NCBI GenBank assembly: GCA_007922195.1
Contig: ML682067.1
Coordinates: 7,445,983-7,509,982, forward strand
Length of the DNA stretch: 64,000 nucleotides
Reading direction: 5' to 3'
Source of the DNA: Podocnemis expansa
Taxonomy: Eukaryota > Chordata > Testudines > Podocnemididae
In this document: positions 48,699 to 60,454 of the stretch, piece after piece
Layout of the letters: each line of letters starts with the position of its first letter
Position numbering within the stretch: position 1 is the stretch's first letter
Translations under genes and position numbers: made by a program
Notes under the pieces: generated by a model
The model's input: only the letters and a program-made list of their open reading frames with translations
Database searches by the model: none
What the model was told of the DNA's origin: nothing

Positions 48699-48862
48699 GC
48701 ATTTAAATACATCAAGCCTTTTGTGTGACTGTCAGCTAAAATGGCTACCGCAGTGGATATCAGAGAACAACTTCCAGAGCTTTGTGAATGCCAGTTGTGC
48801 CCACCCTCAGATTCTAAAAGGCAGAAGCATCTTTGCTATTAGTCCAGATGGGTTTGTTTGTG
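48699..48862 (+). CDS. LRIG3: LRIG3 exon 12: LRR C-cap
   Basis: A 164-bp exon. After LHLNTSSLLCDCQLKWLPQW it continues to NASCAHPQILKGRSIFAISP and ends DGFVC. The cysteines CDC, C and C define the LRR C-terminal cap. Enters in phase 2 and leaves in phase 1 (donor TGTG|GTGAGT), so this exon makes the phase switch to the Ig exons. Confidence 0.97.
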
Positions 48863-50235
48863 GTGAGTATATCTGCTTCTTCTCACTTTCATAAGTTTTT
48901 GGTTTATGTGGCATGTTTTGATTTGTCTAGCTGGACTGTTCTGCTTCCAAAACTGTGATCTGCAGGTGCCCAGTGCTTGTGGTCATATTCCAGATAGGGA
49001 ATGACATTTTTCTGACTTAATTTCAGGTATTACATACTTGCATGTTGTGTACAAAGGAAGAATCGGTGGTTTGTGGTGGTAAATTTATGGGCTGCTAGAG
49101 TTAAAATACGGGTACTGTTTAGGTAAGCGCCATTTAGAAAATGTAGCACATCTTGGTGCACTTAACCTGGTATGTCAGTTGCTTTTGATAATTATATGAA
49201 AATTGCATTTGTGCTTTATTAAATCTGAGATTAATTGCCCAAAAGTCAAGAAAGTATTCAGGTATAGTTCCCGTAGTAACTTTGTTATGCCCCATCTATG
49301 TGAGCTAGCTCTACAATAATACTTTCAACTCTAAAAATCATTATGACCACACATGGTTTTTTTGCTTGTTAGTAACATTTCAGTTTAATAAAATCAGTCA
49401 TTTATAAAAAGTTCATTTTTCATTTCTCATGTTAGACAGTGAATAATATTTAAAATCAGTTTTATTTTCAGGTTTGCTGGGTTGAAAATACTTCAGGGGA
49501 GGTTTTGTTTCTTGTCAACTTTGGATTGATAGTATCCCTTCAAATAGTTTTTCAGTATATAAAGTATACAGTAGGTTAACACATAACATTTTATATTAAT
49601 ACATATGTTTACAACAAAAGTTATGTTCACTGCTAAATACTGCATGTCAAATATTCTCTTCATTGTCTAATCATGTAAGGAAAGACCCTCTTCTAATGTT
49701 CAGAGTGAAAACCTTGATTCTTAATGTTTTGACTATTTTAATTTAAAAAAAAAAAAAAATCAGTACCTATCCTTGTGTTCAGAGTTATTTTGTTTTGGCT
49801 TGCAATTTCCTTTCTAGAGGAAAAGTTAAAAGTTTACCAAAAAAAAAAAACCCCAAAACCACAACTTTATACCATCTTGGATTTAACAAGGTAAAATAGA
49901 ACTTCCATCTTCTTTTATTATAATTTTCTTACCACAACAAGTTCTACCATTGCTTAATTCTTTACTGATCCCGTCCTCCTACAACCTTACTGGTCTTGGT
50001 GGGATTGCCTAGGTGTAGAGTAGTACAGAATTTACTTGGTGTCAGGGTCTTGCTGCTGTCTTAACAGAAACTCTTACTGTTACTTTCTTAGACAAATGTT
50101 TAGCTACTCTTAATGTAATATTTATTTATTAATGTACGAACGTCTAAAGCTGATGTGGACAAAGCAGAAAATAAGCAAACTAAATGTTTCCAGCAAGAAA
50201 TTAAAATGAGGAGTTTGACATGTGAAAATAACAAA

Positions 50236-50326
50236 GACTATAAGAACTGCCATAATGGATCAGAGCAATGGTCCATCCAGTCCAGTAGCCTGGATGCCTG
50301 TTGCCACTTTTTATTTTATTAATCTT
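50236..50326 (+). repeat. CR1-like fragment
   Basis: AAGAACTGCCATAATGGATC followed by AGAGCAATGGTCCATCCAGT and CCAGTAGCCTGGATGCCTG is a familiar CR1-associated sequence in reptiles. Short and diverged. Confidence 0.65.
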
Positions 50327-50418
50327 TTGAAATGCAGTAATCACAATGTCTCTAAATATGCATTCATAAAAAGATACAAAATTAACATAACTGATTATAA
50401 CTACATAACAGATTATTT

Positions 50419-51489
50419 CAGTGGTTCCCAACCAGTGTGCCGGGGCACACTGGTGTGCCGCAGCTACACCCAAAGTGTGCCGTGATCATCTCTGAGAGCT
50501 GTAGTTAAAATTCCCTCCCTGCTCAGCCCAGCCACGTGAGCTATGGCAAAAAGCAGGGGTTAAAGTAAGGGGAAAGGCACCAGAACACAGTTCTGGGGCC
50601 CCCTATTTTTAGGCAGGGAGCATTCTGGCCCCCCCTTAAAATAGAGGAAGTCACTGGAACACAGCATTCCAGGGGTCCCTCTAAAAATAGCACGAGCAGC
50701 CTGAACGCAGAGTTCTGGTGGCTCCACCTTAGGCCCAGCCAGGAGAGAGGGGTGAGAGGCTGGGAGTGTGTGAATCTCCCCTTGCAAGGCAGAGCAGCAT
50801 TTGTCAGGCAGCCTGCAAACAGCCCAGGTGAGGGCTTTGGGGGGGATGGCTGCTGGGGGTTGTGCGCAGCAGAGGTGAGTGTGTAGCTGGGGTTGTGGGG
50901 TAGCTGTTTGGTTGGGGAGGTGTGTAGCTGGGGCTGTGGGGGGGGGAGGGGCTGGAGACCTAGTTCTGGCCCCTGCAATGATGGGAGGGTCCATCACAGG
51001 CAACAGGGGACTGGGGGAGGGGAGGACAGGACCCACTGGGGTGGGAGGGAGCAGCAGTGGGGTGAGGGTTTGCCCTGGGTGGGCAGGGAGCCACTGTGGA
51101 GAAAGGGGACATAGGGGCTATGCCATGCTCCGCTGCCCTACCTTCCCACTCCCCAGGTTCCTGCTCCGCCCCACAAAGCCATTCTTGTTCTCCCTTCCTT
51201 TCTCCTCTCTTGGCACCCTTGTGCTGTTCCCAACATGGCTCCCCTTGTCCTCTTTTGCCACCCCTGCCCTGCTTTGCTTCACACACTCACTCCTGCCACT
51301 GCACACAACTCCTGACCTCCCCTGTTTTGCCACCCCTACTACCCCATATAGGAGCTTTTCTGAAAATGGTTCATGAATATTCATAAGTAATTTAAGTTTG
51401 AATATTCATGAGTTTTTAATGGTGGTGTGCCTCAAAAAATTTGAAGGTATCAAGGTGTGCCATGGCAGAAAAAAGGTTGGGAACCACTG
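50419..51489. mobile_element. hAT-type element with perfect ends, 1,071 bp
   Basis: The ends CAGTGGTTCCCAACC and GGTTGGGAACCACTG are perfect 15-bp inverted repeats. An exact 8-bp duplication, GATTATTT, lies at 50411-50418 and 51490-51497. Subterminal GTGTGCC.. blocks occur near both ends. The body has a segment shared with 5860-6130, then a G-rich half and a C/T-rich half. I see no transposase, so it is non-autonomous. Confidence 0.95.
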
Positions 51490-53474
51490 GATTATTTATA
51501 ATAAGAATATACACAAGACCCCTCCTCACATGTCAGATAAGTCTGCTAAACAGAAGTACTGTGTCCAGAAGGCTAATAAGCTTGGCCTTTATTGGGCCAG
51601 GGAAAAGAAGCAAAGACAGAAGAAATGAATTGTAGTGCACTACTGTCCTGCACTGTGATGTGAAAGCACACAGGTCAAATCTAAACTTGGAGGGGAAAGC
51701 CAATAGCATTGCTGGGTCTTGTCCAACCAAGGGGCTCAGGTTCTTGAGATGGAAATAGAGTTGTACCTTTTGACCTATGCTTTTGGCATTCAGCTCTAAA
51801 GGCCTAAAGTTGAAAAAACACTGTGGTCCCCATAATTTATGGCGTATATGTATCCGCTCTATTTTCTGTTCCTCGTATTCCTTTCTAAAAATTGTATAAA
51901 TTTCTGCTGACAAACTAAAAAGAGAGGGTTATTGTTTCAGTATCTTCTCTCCGAATACAACCTCTAAATTGAAGAGTCGTCTTGGTTTGGCTCCAAACAT
52001 ATTTGTTGTTAATTTAATTTAATGTCTCAGGGGAAGGTGCGTAATGGTGTTGTATTTCTTCAATGCTTGGTATTCTGTCAAGGTATTTGTTTCTTCTTCC
52101 TTTATTTCAAATGAAATGATTCTACATCTGGAGAAATGCCTCTTACACAACAGGTTATTTTCTTTAACTTCAGAGTGATGTGTGCTTGGTATGCCTATTT
52201 AAAATCTTCAGTGTCAGGCTGGTATTTTGAAACAACTTGGACAGGAAAAAAAGATTGAAATTTGTTAGTGGGATGAATCTATGGGGTGAGTGGTCCATAG
52301 TAGCGTTGCTTAAAAATAGCCTACTGATGTACTTCACACTTCCTAAAATTGTGCTTTTCAAGATGAAACAGAGCATGTTTAATTTCAGGCCAGAAGTTAA
52401 CTTCTGAGAAAACAGTGAGTGATTGAAAATAGGTGTCTAAACTGCTTAATTAACTGCTTAATTATACAGGGGTTTTACTGTAGTTCTTTTATAACCAAAC
52501 ACAACATTGTTTACAAGTCAAGGGCTAAAGTTAGTGGCTTGAACAAGAGAATGAGAAATATCCTTTGATTTTATTTTAATGTGGTATTACTCTGAAAATG
52601 GGCTATGTGAAAATGGCAGTATCACACTCAACAGATCAGTTCCTTTTGTATATTGAATCATATCAGCTTATTTTTAGTGCCTTGCCTGCCCCGGATGTTT
52701 TTAATACAGTACTTCTTTAACTTCATTTAGCAATGCATAAAGAGGATAGCCAAAAGAGAATTAGCAAGATTCTGTTCCTCCTCTCACATTATCAGTATAA
52801 ACATTTAATATATTTCAATAATTATACCTGTGCATGCCCACCGAAGGCAATTTGATGACATAGATGTTAACATCATGTATGTATGATGTGCAATAAGGAA
52901 ATAATCCAGCAAGACTCTCGGGTCCCTGATTGCATTTGCAGGACTGAGAGTTGAAAACTTTTTACTTGTCAAAGTGCATTTTACATGTAGGTAACTACAA
53001 CAATAACTTTTGTATGTGGTTTTTGGGGAGAACCCTGTACTATGCCTGACAGTTTCTGACGACAGAAAGTACCATGTTTTAGTGAAGAAAAATGCAGTGC
53101 AGTCTTGTGTAGGAAAAAAGGAAGGCTAGACTTTGTGATCACTTAAAGTAGCTTTTAAAGATGTTAAAGTAGTTCTCTCCTCTTTGGTTCTCTTGTATAA
53201 ACAGCACATACTGTCTGTTTTAGGTGTGCTTTCTCTTCACTAAGAGATGACTTAGCACAGTAAGCTCATAAATATGGCATTTTTAAATGCCTGGAGAAAA
53301 ATGAAATCTAAAACTAAACCACTGTATTTCTGCTTGATAAATATGACTGATTCTTCTCTCAAACACACAAGACAAGTTTTATAAAAAAAAATTTTCTAAG
53401 ACAAGTCCTGGAGACTTGGTTATTTGCCTGTTTTCCTCGTGTCACAATTCTTTTCCCCTTTCCCATCTTTGCAG

Positions 53475-53795
53475 ATGATTTTCCTAAACCACAGATCACT
53501 GTCCAGCCAGAAACCCAGTCAGCAATCAAAGGCTCCAATTTAAGTTTCATATGTTCGGCAGCCAGCAGTAGTGATTCCCCAATGACTTTCGCATGGAAGA
53601 AAGACAATGAGTTACTGCATGATGCTGAAATGGAGAATTATGCACATCTCCGGGCACAGGGTGGCGAAGTGATGGAGTACACTACTATTCTTCGTCTACG
53701 TAATGTTGAATTCAGCAATGAAGGAAAATACCAGTGTGTTATTTCAAATCACTTCGGTTCATCCTACTCTGTCAAAGCCAAGCTTACAATTAACA
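53475..53795 (+). CDS. LRIG3: LRIG3 exon 13: Ig domain 1
   Basis: A 321-bp phase 1-1 exon (residues 473-579) for one C2-type Ig domain. The disulfide cysteines are in [14 protein letters not shown] and [15 protein letters not shown]. The tract [19 protein letters not shown] identifies LRIG3. The acceptor is TTTGCAG and the donor AACA|GTAAGT. Confidence 0.98.
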
Positions 53796-54492
53796 GTAAG
53801 TCTGCTGCTTTTACCTGTGCTTTGGGAGAGAAAAGCATTGTAAAGCAAAATATCATATTGCTTTCTTTTTCTGTTTTTTATTTATTTAAGAAATACTGTA
53901 TAACCTAACTTCAGCTCATGAAAGCATGCTGCTTCCAAGATCTGTTTATTGTAAAGTTGTATTGAAAGTGTCCAGCAGGAATCTGTCGCTACTGTGTGAG
54001 GCTCTGTACAAATGTATTTAAGAAACAACCTGTGTGCTGTAGAGCTTGCTATCTAACTGGTCAAAGGAAAGACCGGGAGAAGGGAGGTACTATTTTCTGT
54101 CTTTTGTATAGGAGATATAGTTACATCTTCTCTATCAAGGAACATGGAGCGTGGTTTGGCAGAGGTCATTCAGGAAGCCTGTAGCAGGGTTCAGAGTTAA
54201 AGCCATGTCTCCTGAGTTTTTAAACACAAGATCATCTTTCCAAATATATATGTTTAGGTCTTATGGTGCTGGTTTGGTTTTTTCCCCAGCCATTAATGCA
54301 CTGCATCCTATCTTCCAAGCCTGGCATGTGGCTGTTAGTGGAACTGGTATATAAGTTTTTATACTTCCTTGTGTTGGGTGTAGTGAAATTGAGAAAATAG
54401 TGTGCAAAACAGGAAAAATAGTTTGTCCAAAAAGTTGGAAGCAAGCCTACTTATTTCATGTACCTTCTTAAACTTTTTGTTTTTCACTTCAG

Positions 54493-54774
54493 TGCTTCCT
54501 TCATTTACAAAGATGCCCATGGACTTAACCATTCGTGCTGGTGCCATGGCACGACTAGAATGTGCTGCAGTTGGTCATCCAGTACCGCAGATTGCTTGGC
54601 AGAAGGATGGTGGAACAGACTTTCCTGCTGCACGCAAGAGACGTATGCATGTCATGCCTGAGGATGATGTGTTCTTTATTGTTGATGTGAAAATAGAGGA
54701 CACTGGAGTTTATAGCTGTACAGCTCAAAACACTGCTGGGAGCATTTCAGCTAATGCAACACTGACAGTACTAG
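54493..54774 (+). CDS. LRIG3: LRIG3 exon 14: Ig domain 2
   Basis: A 282-bp phase 1-1 exon (residues 580-673). It reads [20 protein letters not shown], then [20 protein letters not shown]. The second cysteine is in [13 protein letters not shown]. The acceptor is CACTTCAG and the donor CTAG|GTGAGA. Confidence 0.98.
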
Positions 54775-55339
54775 GTGAGAAGTTGTCAATAAGTAGTGGT
54801 GTAAGTCTTCTGTGTTAAAGCATGTGATGAGTTTTGCCATGCTTTTAGGTACTACTTAATAAAATATGCTGTATAGCATTTAATAGGGAGATGTGTCATT
54901 TAACTAGTAGGTGCTTTTGGAAACGTGTTGTCTGAAAAATGTCTTTTCAGATGACTTCTGTGGTAGTGTATTCCTAAATTCATCATTCGTTAAACAATGG
55001 CCGTTGGTTAGAAATACATACTTATTGTATGTTAAAATTATAATTAATAATGTAACAGTTATATTTCCATTTAAATGCATAGTTTAAAATAGAAATGTTT
55101 CAGTGTACTCAGAGAAAAAGGAGGTTGCTGGGATTTTTTCTGAAAAGTTTAGTAATATGGAAAAAATGATATAATTCAAAGTTGGCATCTCTACTGCTAA
55201 TAATATATTCTAAAAAATGCAATGCTAATATGTCCATGTATCTACTGAAGAGGGAAGTCAATCTATTTTAAATTGATTTTTCACTCACCAAGTTCTGTAA
55301 GTTGCAAGCGTGTGATCACGCCATTCTCATTGCATCAGG

Positions 55340-57130
55340 CACTTGTGTCCCTGCTAGTCACTGTTGGGTCAACATTCAGAGCAGTACACTGTGGGTAGCT
55401 ATACACAGTGCAGCTAGACTTAGAGGCTTGTGGAAGGTTGTCATCCTTCCATGATGCAACATGCTCCCTCCCCCTTCTTTCTTGTCACAAACAAATGAGA
55501 AATGAGTTTTGCATCTTTTTTCTCTAACACACATGCCCTAGATCCCACTCAGCTCTGCAATATCATTGTGAGTATTACAAAATACTTCACATCATATCCT
55601 GTAGTATGTCATCCCTTGATTATTTTCATCCTCTTTCTCATTTGGGAGAGATGCTCTACGGGAGTTGGAAGGCTGAAGGTCAAGGAGTCAACTGTAAGGC
55701 AAGCAAAGCACACAATTTCCATTGTTAATTGAGCCCATGAAGTCTACAATACAAAAACATTGTTACAAGATCATCTTGGTTATGCAAACTGTGAGGCCAG
55801 AACCACATTTCAATCTGTAGGTGCCACAGGGATCAGACTGCTGTTTGAAATGTGGTAAGCAAAGGGCATTAGAGTATAGGCCTGCCCATTATACTTCAGT
55901 GCTATGTTTTTCGATGGTGCCTGCTTCCTTTAATAGCAACGTGTCTTGGTAAAGTCTCCTATTGTGGAGAAAGATACAAGGCTGCCCTCCCTAGAAACCT
56001 TTTGCAAAGGATTGCAGAGTACCTTCATGAAAGTTCTGAAGATATCCATAGAAGATTCTTGTAGCATTCCTGTGCTCATCAACAGTCTAGTTTGTAGTGA
56101 CCCTATGCAGAAGTTCACCTACACCCAAGAATACCATCCCTTCGAAGCAAAAACTGCTTTTTTCCACAAACAGTAGAAGCAGGACTGAGGACATAGCCAC
56201 AGCAATGAGATTTTTGATAAACACTCTCTTCAGGTGTGCCTTCCCCAGCACCTTGGTCACTGACACTATCCTGTGACCAATGGGGCTGCGCCAGGTGATG
56301 AACAGATCCTGGCTGTCGGGGAGAATGGATACCCCACTCTTCTACCCCCTATTCTCATCATCATCCACGGAGTCTTCCTCGTTCAGCCTGGATTCTGCTG
56401 AGGTACTGATGGTGCAGAATGGCACAGTGGTGAGGTCATCTCCAAGAGATCACATGGAGCACCTCATAAAAGCAGCCTGTCTTTGGCAATAAGCCAGAAC
56501 AACTGTTCATCTATCAAGTTCACTGATATTTCTGCCTCAGCTCTTTAAACTTAACATGGCACTGTTTCACATACCTGTTGTGGCCTTTCTCAACTATACC
56601 ACACGATATCTTCTCATAGAGATGATTACTTTCACTGGGTCAGAGCCAAACAAGAGTAGACTCCTTGTTCCATAGGTTGAGGAGGTCTAAGACCTTGGGT
56701 TGACACCATGCTGGGGCGCGTATGGGGCATGTAATTGCCAAGAACTGTTCAGCTATAAAATTATCTCCGTGCTGACCAAACAGGAAATGGAAATCCAAAA
56801 TTTCCTGGGGCTTGAGGGAAGGAGCTATGTCTTGCTTATGTGGGTCACAGTGCAGCAGAGCACAAATGTCCAGAGCAGTCAAAATAGAGACCTATGGAAT
56901 GGCTCCCAGAAGCCAATGATGTTGACTTACATTGTACTTTCCGTACATTGATGGTGATTTGGCCTATAGAATTTGACATCAGCATTCTGTCTCTTGAGGG
57001 GGTTGTTTCTATTAGTCAAATTTCAGTGCAGTTAAGGCAGTTGTAACTAGTGTGCCAATGGAAACACATGCTTTAGGAGCACTGTCACTTTACACCAGGC
57101 CTATGTAACTTATTTACTATTTTTAACTTC
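55340..57130 (-). mobile_element. PIF/Harbinger-related element in intron 14
   Basis: The left part contains GAGCAGTACACTGTGGGTAG, which also occurs in similar form just upstream of the Harbinger transposase remnant (near 28902). The right part contains a Myb/SANT-type ORF remnant on the minus strand. No clean terminal repeats were seen, so both edges are estimates. Confidence 0.6.
56290..56882 (-). pseudogene. Myb/SANT-like protein remnant of a Harbinger element
   Basis: Read on the minus strand from about 56830: RAPAWCQPKVLDLLNLWNKE, a stop, then SNHLYEKISCGIVEKGHNRY and VKQCHVKFKELRQKYQ. These are the three helices of a Myb/SANT DNA-binding domain of the type encoded next to the transposase in PIF/Harbinger elements. 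Downstream, in another frame, NEEDSVDDDENRG and ILPDSQDLFIT match the acidic linker and conserved motif of the same protein. Stops and frameshifts mark it as a pseudogene. Confidence 0.75.
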
Positions 57131-57613
57131 CACTGTAAGGCTAGTGAGCATCTAGTTCGGATCAGTAGATTAGCTGGCTACAGTCTTTTAGTTCATACTC
57201 CTTTCTAATCTCTCCTTTCAGCAGAACCACTATCAGCATTATTAGGTCTTAAACTTTTAATTTAGTTAAACCATTTCCCAAAACAGTTAACTACTCCAAC
57301 ATTTTTGTAGAAATATATTTCTCGAATGGCACTCCGCAACAGCTTACATACCATCTTGTCTTAAACACATTGGGGTTATTGTAAGGAGCATGGTATAAAG
57401 CAGATGCACAACTTTAAACTCGTCTGTCTAAAAATGCCATCTTTCTAGGAGTTAAAGCTTAGAAAAACACAAATACAGAAGTTTTGTGATTTGATATTAT
57501 CCCTCTTCCCCACTTGTTTGTATGTTTTCTGTGGGTTGGGGAGAAAGGAGGACAGGAATAGCTACTTTTTTTTCTGTAGAGGTAATTTAGAATATAATTT
57601 CATTTTATTTCAG

Positions 57614-58066
57614 AAACACCATCATTTTTGCGGCCCTTGGTAGATCGAACAGTGACGAAAGGTGAAACTGCAGTCTTACAGTGTATTGCTGGTGGTAGTC
57701 CACCACCACGATTGAACTGGACTAAGGATGACAGTCCTTTGGTGGTAACAGAAAGGCATTTCTTCGCTGCAGGCAACCAGTTATTGATTATTGTGGACAC
57801 AGACATTGAAGATGCTGGGAAATACACTTGTGAAATGTCTAATATACTTGGAACAGAGAGGGGCAATATTCGGCTAAATGTAATTCCCACTCCCACCTGC
57901 GATTCTCCTCAAAATGTTGCTGCATCATTGGATGATGATGGATGGGCCACAGTTGGTGTAGTGATCATAGCAGTAGTTTGCTGTGTGGTGGGCACTTCCC
58001 TTGTGTGGGTGGTCATCATATACCACACAAGGAGAAGAAATGAAGATTGCAGCATCACAAATACAG
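57614..58066 (+). CDS. LRIG3: LRIG3 exon 15: Ig domain 3 and membrane helix
   Basis: A 453-bp phase 1-1 exon (residues 674-824). Ig domain 3 has cysteines in AVLQCIAGGSPPPRLNW and GKYTCEMSNILGTERGN. PTPTCDSPQNVAASLDDDGW is the juxtamembrane stem. The hydrophobic helix runs from about residue 786 to 809, followed by the stop-transfer YHTRRRNEDCSITNT. The acceptor is TATTTCAG; the donor is ACAG|GTGTGT, slightly weaker than the other donors. Confidence 0.98.
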
Positions 58067-58291
58067 GTGTGTAAACTGAAACTTGGCATTGCTCAGGAGT
58101 CAAGCATGTTTGTGGTTGTTCTGCACTAACTTTCTTTTTTAAATGTTTGTGTGTTTTGACTCGGATTCAGAAGAGTGAATCATTTGTTGCCTTCAGTGTG
58201 TTACTGTCTGGTTTAAAAATGCTTCAGAGAAACCTGAAATATATTGATGATTTTGTACATATTTGTGTTTTGTTTCATTTTTAAATCACAG

Positions 58292-58450
58292 ATGAGACAA
58301 ACTTGCCTGCTGACATTCCAAGTTACCTATCATCCCAGGGAACATTAGCTGAAAGGCAGGATGGGTACGGATCATCAGAAAATGGAAGCCATCATCAATT
58401 CCTAACTTCTTCCATGGGGGGATATTTCTTGCAGCAGAGAGACAGTAATG
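58292..58450 (+). CDS. LRIG3: LRIG3 exon 16: cytoplasmic tail, part 1
   Basis: A 159-bp phase 1-1 exon. DETNLPADIPSYLSSQGTLA is the most conserved cytoplasmic motif of LRIG proteins. It continues ERQDGYGSSENGSHHQFLTS. The acceptor is AAATCACAG and the donor AATG|GTAAAT. Confidence 0.97.
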
Positions 58451-59440
58451 GTAAATATTTTAAATATAAAAACTTGGTACTGTTTTGGTGACTAGAAATC
58501 AGATATTGTCTTCCTAATTAATGTAATGGATTGTGATGACACTGGTGTAGGCCCTGTGACTGACTGACTGACTGCTTCAGTACATGAAAAGAGTATTTGA
58601 AGCTGAGATTTTACTGTAATACAGGACTGAGAAATGCTTGTGCTGGTAACAGAAACTGGTTTTACTGGTCCACTTGACAATATGGCCTTGTCGGCATGGG
58701 GAAGCTTCTTTGGTATAACCTCAGGTGTCAATTTAAAATAATTATACTTGTATCAAAACATGACTGTTTACACAGGAACTATACAGTGTAAGAGTAACCC
58801 TTCTGTTGTTGTTCTAGTTATGTCACTTGAGAAGATACTTTAACCTATACTCTCAAAAAAGCACTCTTGTATAGGAATAAATGTGTCTACAGTGGGACAT
58901 TGTATTAGTTTAACCATCTGATTTTTATCAGTGTAATTTTCCCATGTAAGCAAGTTTGTGAAAGTACTTAAAGACGATTGTGTTTTAAAGCACTAATCTG
59001 GTTTGCAACATGTCTGACTTGTAGCCATTATTTGGATCTTGGTTTCAGTATTCAGAGTGTAATCTTCAGTTGCAAATGAATTCATTGAGTGATGTATAAT
59101 TTTGTTTTCAGATCCTGGTTTCCTGGTGTTTATTCTGTATTCCTTGTAGATAAGCAGCCTGGTGACATACTAAGAAGTCTTGACATGTCCATTCTGGGGA
59201 GGCTTGGGACTGGGTTGTAGAAGCCATAACAACCTGTTCAATTAAACTCTTGCAAACTCCTGCCTCTCTGCAAGAAGTATGCTTAAAATTCCACTCAGTT
59301 TCACAGCTTGATAGATAGTAGGAACCATAGTTGCTTAGTTTGCAGAAGAGCAAAATTCCACTAGTAAAACTAAGTGTGTAGGATGAAGCTCAGGGGAGAA
59401 AAGTGCCTGTTAACTGGTGCATCTTGTCTTTATTTTTAAG
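58451..59440 (+). other. LRIG3: Intron 16 (1.0 kb)
   Basis: Contains a short (TGAC)n run at 58556-58574; nothing else recognised. Confidence 0.75.
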
Positions 59441-59584
59441 GCATTTGTCATCTAGATAACAGCAGCGAAACAGACCTGGAAGTCGTTACGGATCCGTTCT
59501 TATGCCACTATCTGGGGACTTCAGGGACTGTGTATTTAAAAGGGAGTGCTTATGGTTCTGATGCTTTTGAAACATACCACACAA
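59441..59584 (+). CDS. LRIG3: LRIG3 exon 17: cytoplasmic tail, part 2
   Basis: A 144-bp phase 1-1 exon coding for ICHLDNSSETDLEVVTDPFL, then VYLKGSAYGSDAFETYHT. More diverged from mammals than the ectodomain but clearly colinear. The acceptor is TTTTTAAG and the donor ACAA|GTAAGT. Confidence 0.95.
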
Positions 59585-59667
59585 GTAAGTCAAATACGTA
59601 TTTTAGTCCTGTTTACAATGTTGTCTTATAGGATTCCTAATAATACTGATTTCTGCTTTTTATTAAG

Positions 59668-59958
59668 GCTGCAGCCCTGACCAAAGAACAGTGTGCATGG
59701 ACCCAAGTGACTCTAGTTACTTAAAGAGAAAGGAGCATTATCCATATTCACTTGGAACATTATCACATTCATCAGAAGATCCCTTTGACCAGTATGTTAG
59801 CAGCATCACAGTACCAGCTACCAGTAGCAAATTGCTTAACTGTGCTTACACATCAAATGAAGGAACTGGAATAAAAAGCATGAGTCTAAACTCAGACACA
59901 TTTGATTTGAACAGAAATCAGGAACCATCCTCTATTACGACTAATAGCACTTTCTTGG
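59668..59958 (+). CDS. LRIG3: LRIG3 exon 18: cytoplasmic tail, part 3
   Basis: A 291-bp phase 1-1 exon beginning SCSPDQRTVCMDPSDSSYLK. It is Ser/Thr-rich and the least conserved part. Intron 17 before it is only 83 bp. Frame and the HTSCSPD junction fix the acceptor as TATTAAG. The donor is TTGG|GTATGT. Confidence 0.93.
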
Positions 59959-60454
59959 GTATGTTTTAGCTACTATCTTTTTCAGAGCTGCAAAGATCAT
60001 TTGTGTACATGTACTGGAAAACATTATTCACTATTTTTTTGTCAGAAGAGTAATTCAGGCTGTTTTCAATGGTACATATTGTGAGAAACCTAGCTGGTTA
60101 CAGAAGTAGACTGACTTTTTTTCCAAGAAACCAAGCAGTTGCTGCTGAGTTTTTAGCAATCTCTAGTACTCATCAAACAATGCATATTTTATAATGTTGG
60201 ATTTGAGTGTTACCTGTTCTTCATTATTTGCATAGTGCCAGGAAAGTGCAGGGCACTTCATACAGATACTTAGAGAAGGCCCCTGAATAGGCGGCTTACC
60301 ACCTGAGGAGGCATTGAAATGATTAAAAAAAATATATATATATTGTGATTTTTATGATGAAATTATATATAAACCTTCAGTTTCTTGATTTTTTTTAATG
60401 GGATTTAAAAAAAGATGAAGTATATTATCAAATATATTTTATGAGGGGTGGGGC

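Larger units (their letters stand above)
48863..53474 (+). other. LRIG3: Intron 12 (4.6 kb)
   Basis: Holds A/T runs near 49745 and 49840, a CR1 fragment at 50236-50326 and the hAT element at 50419-51489. The rest, including 51.6-53.4 kb, shows nothing I can name. Confidence 0.7.
54775..57613 (+). other. LRIG3: Intron 14 (2.8 kb)
   Basis: Most of it (about 55.3-57.1 kb) is a degenerate PIF/Harbinger-related element on the minus strand, listed separately. Confidence 0.75.

Noticed and set aside
50541..51386. Several Pro/Ser-rich ORFs on both strands
   Set aside because: All fall inside the hAT element 50419-51489.
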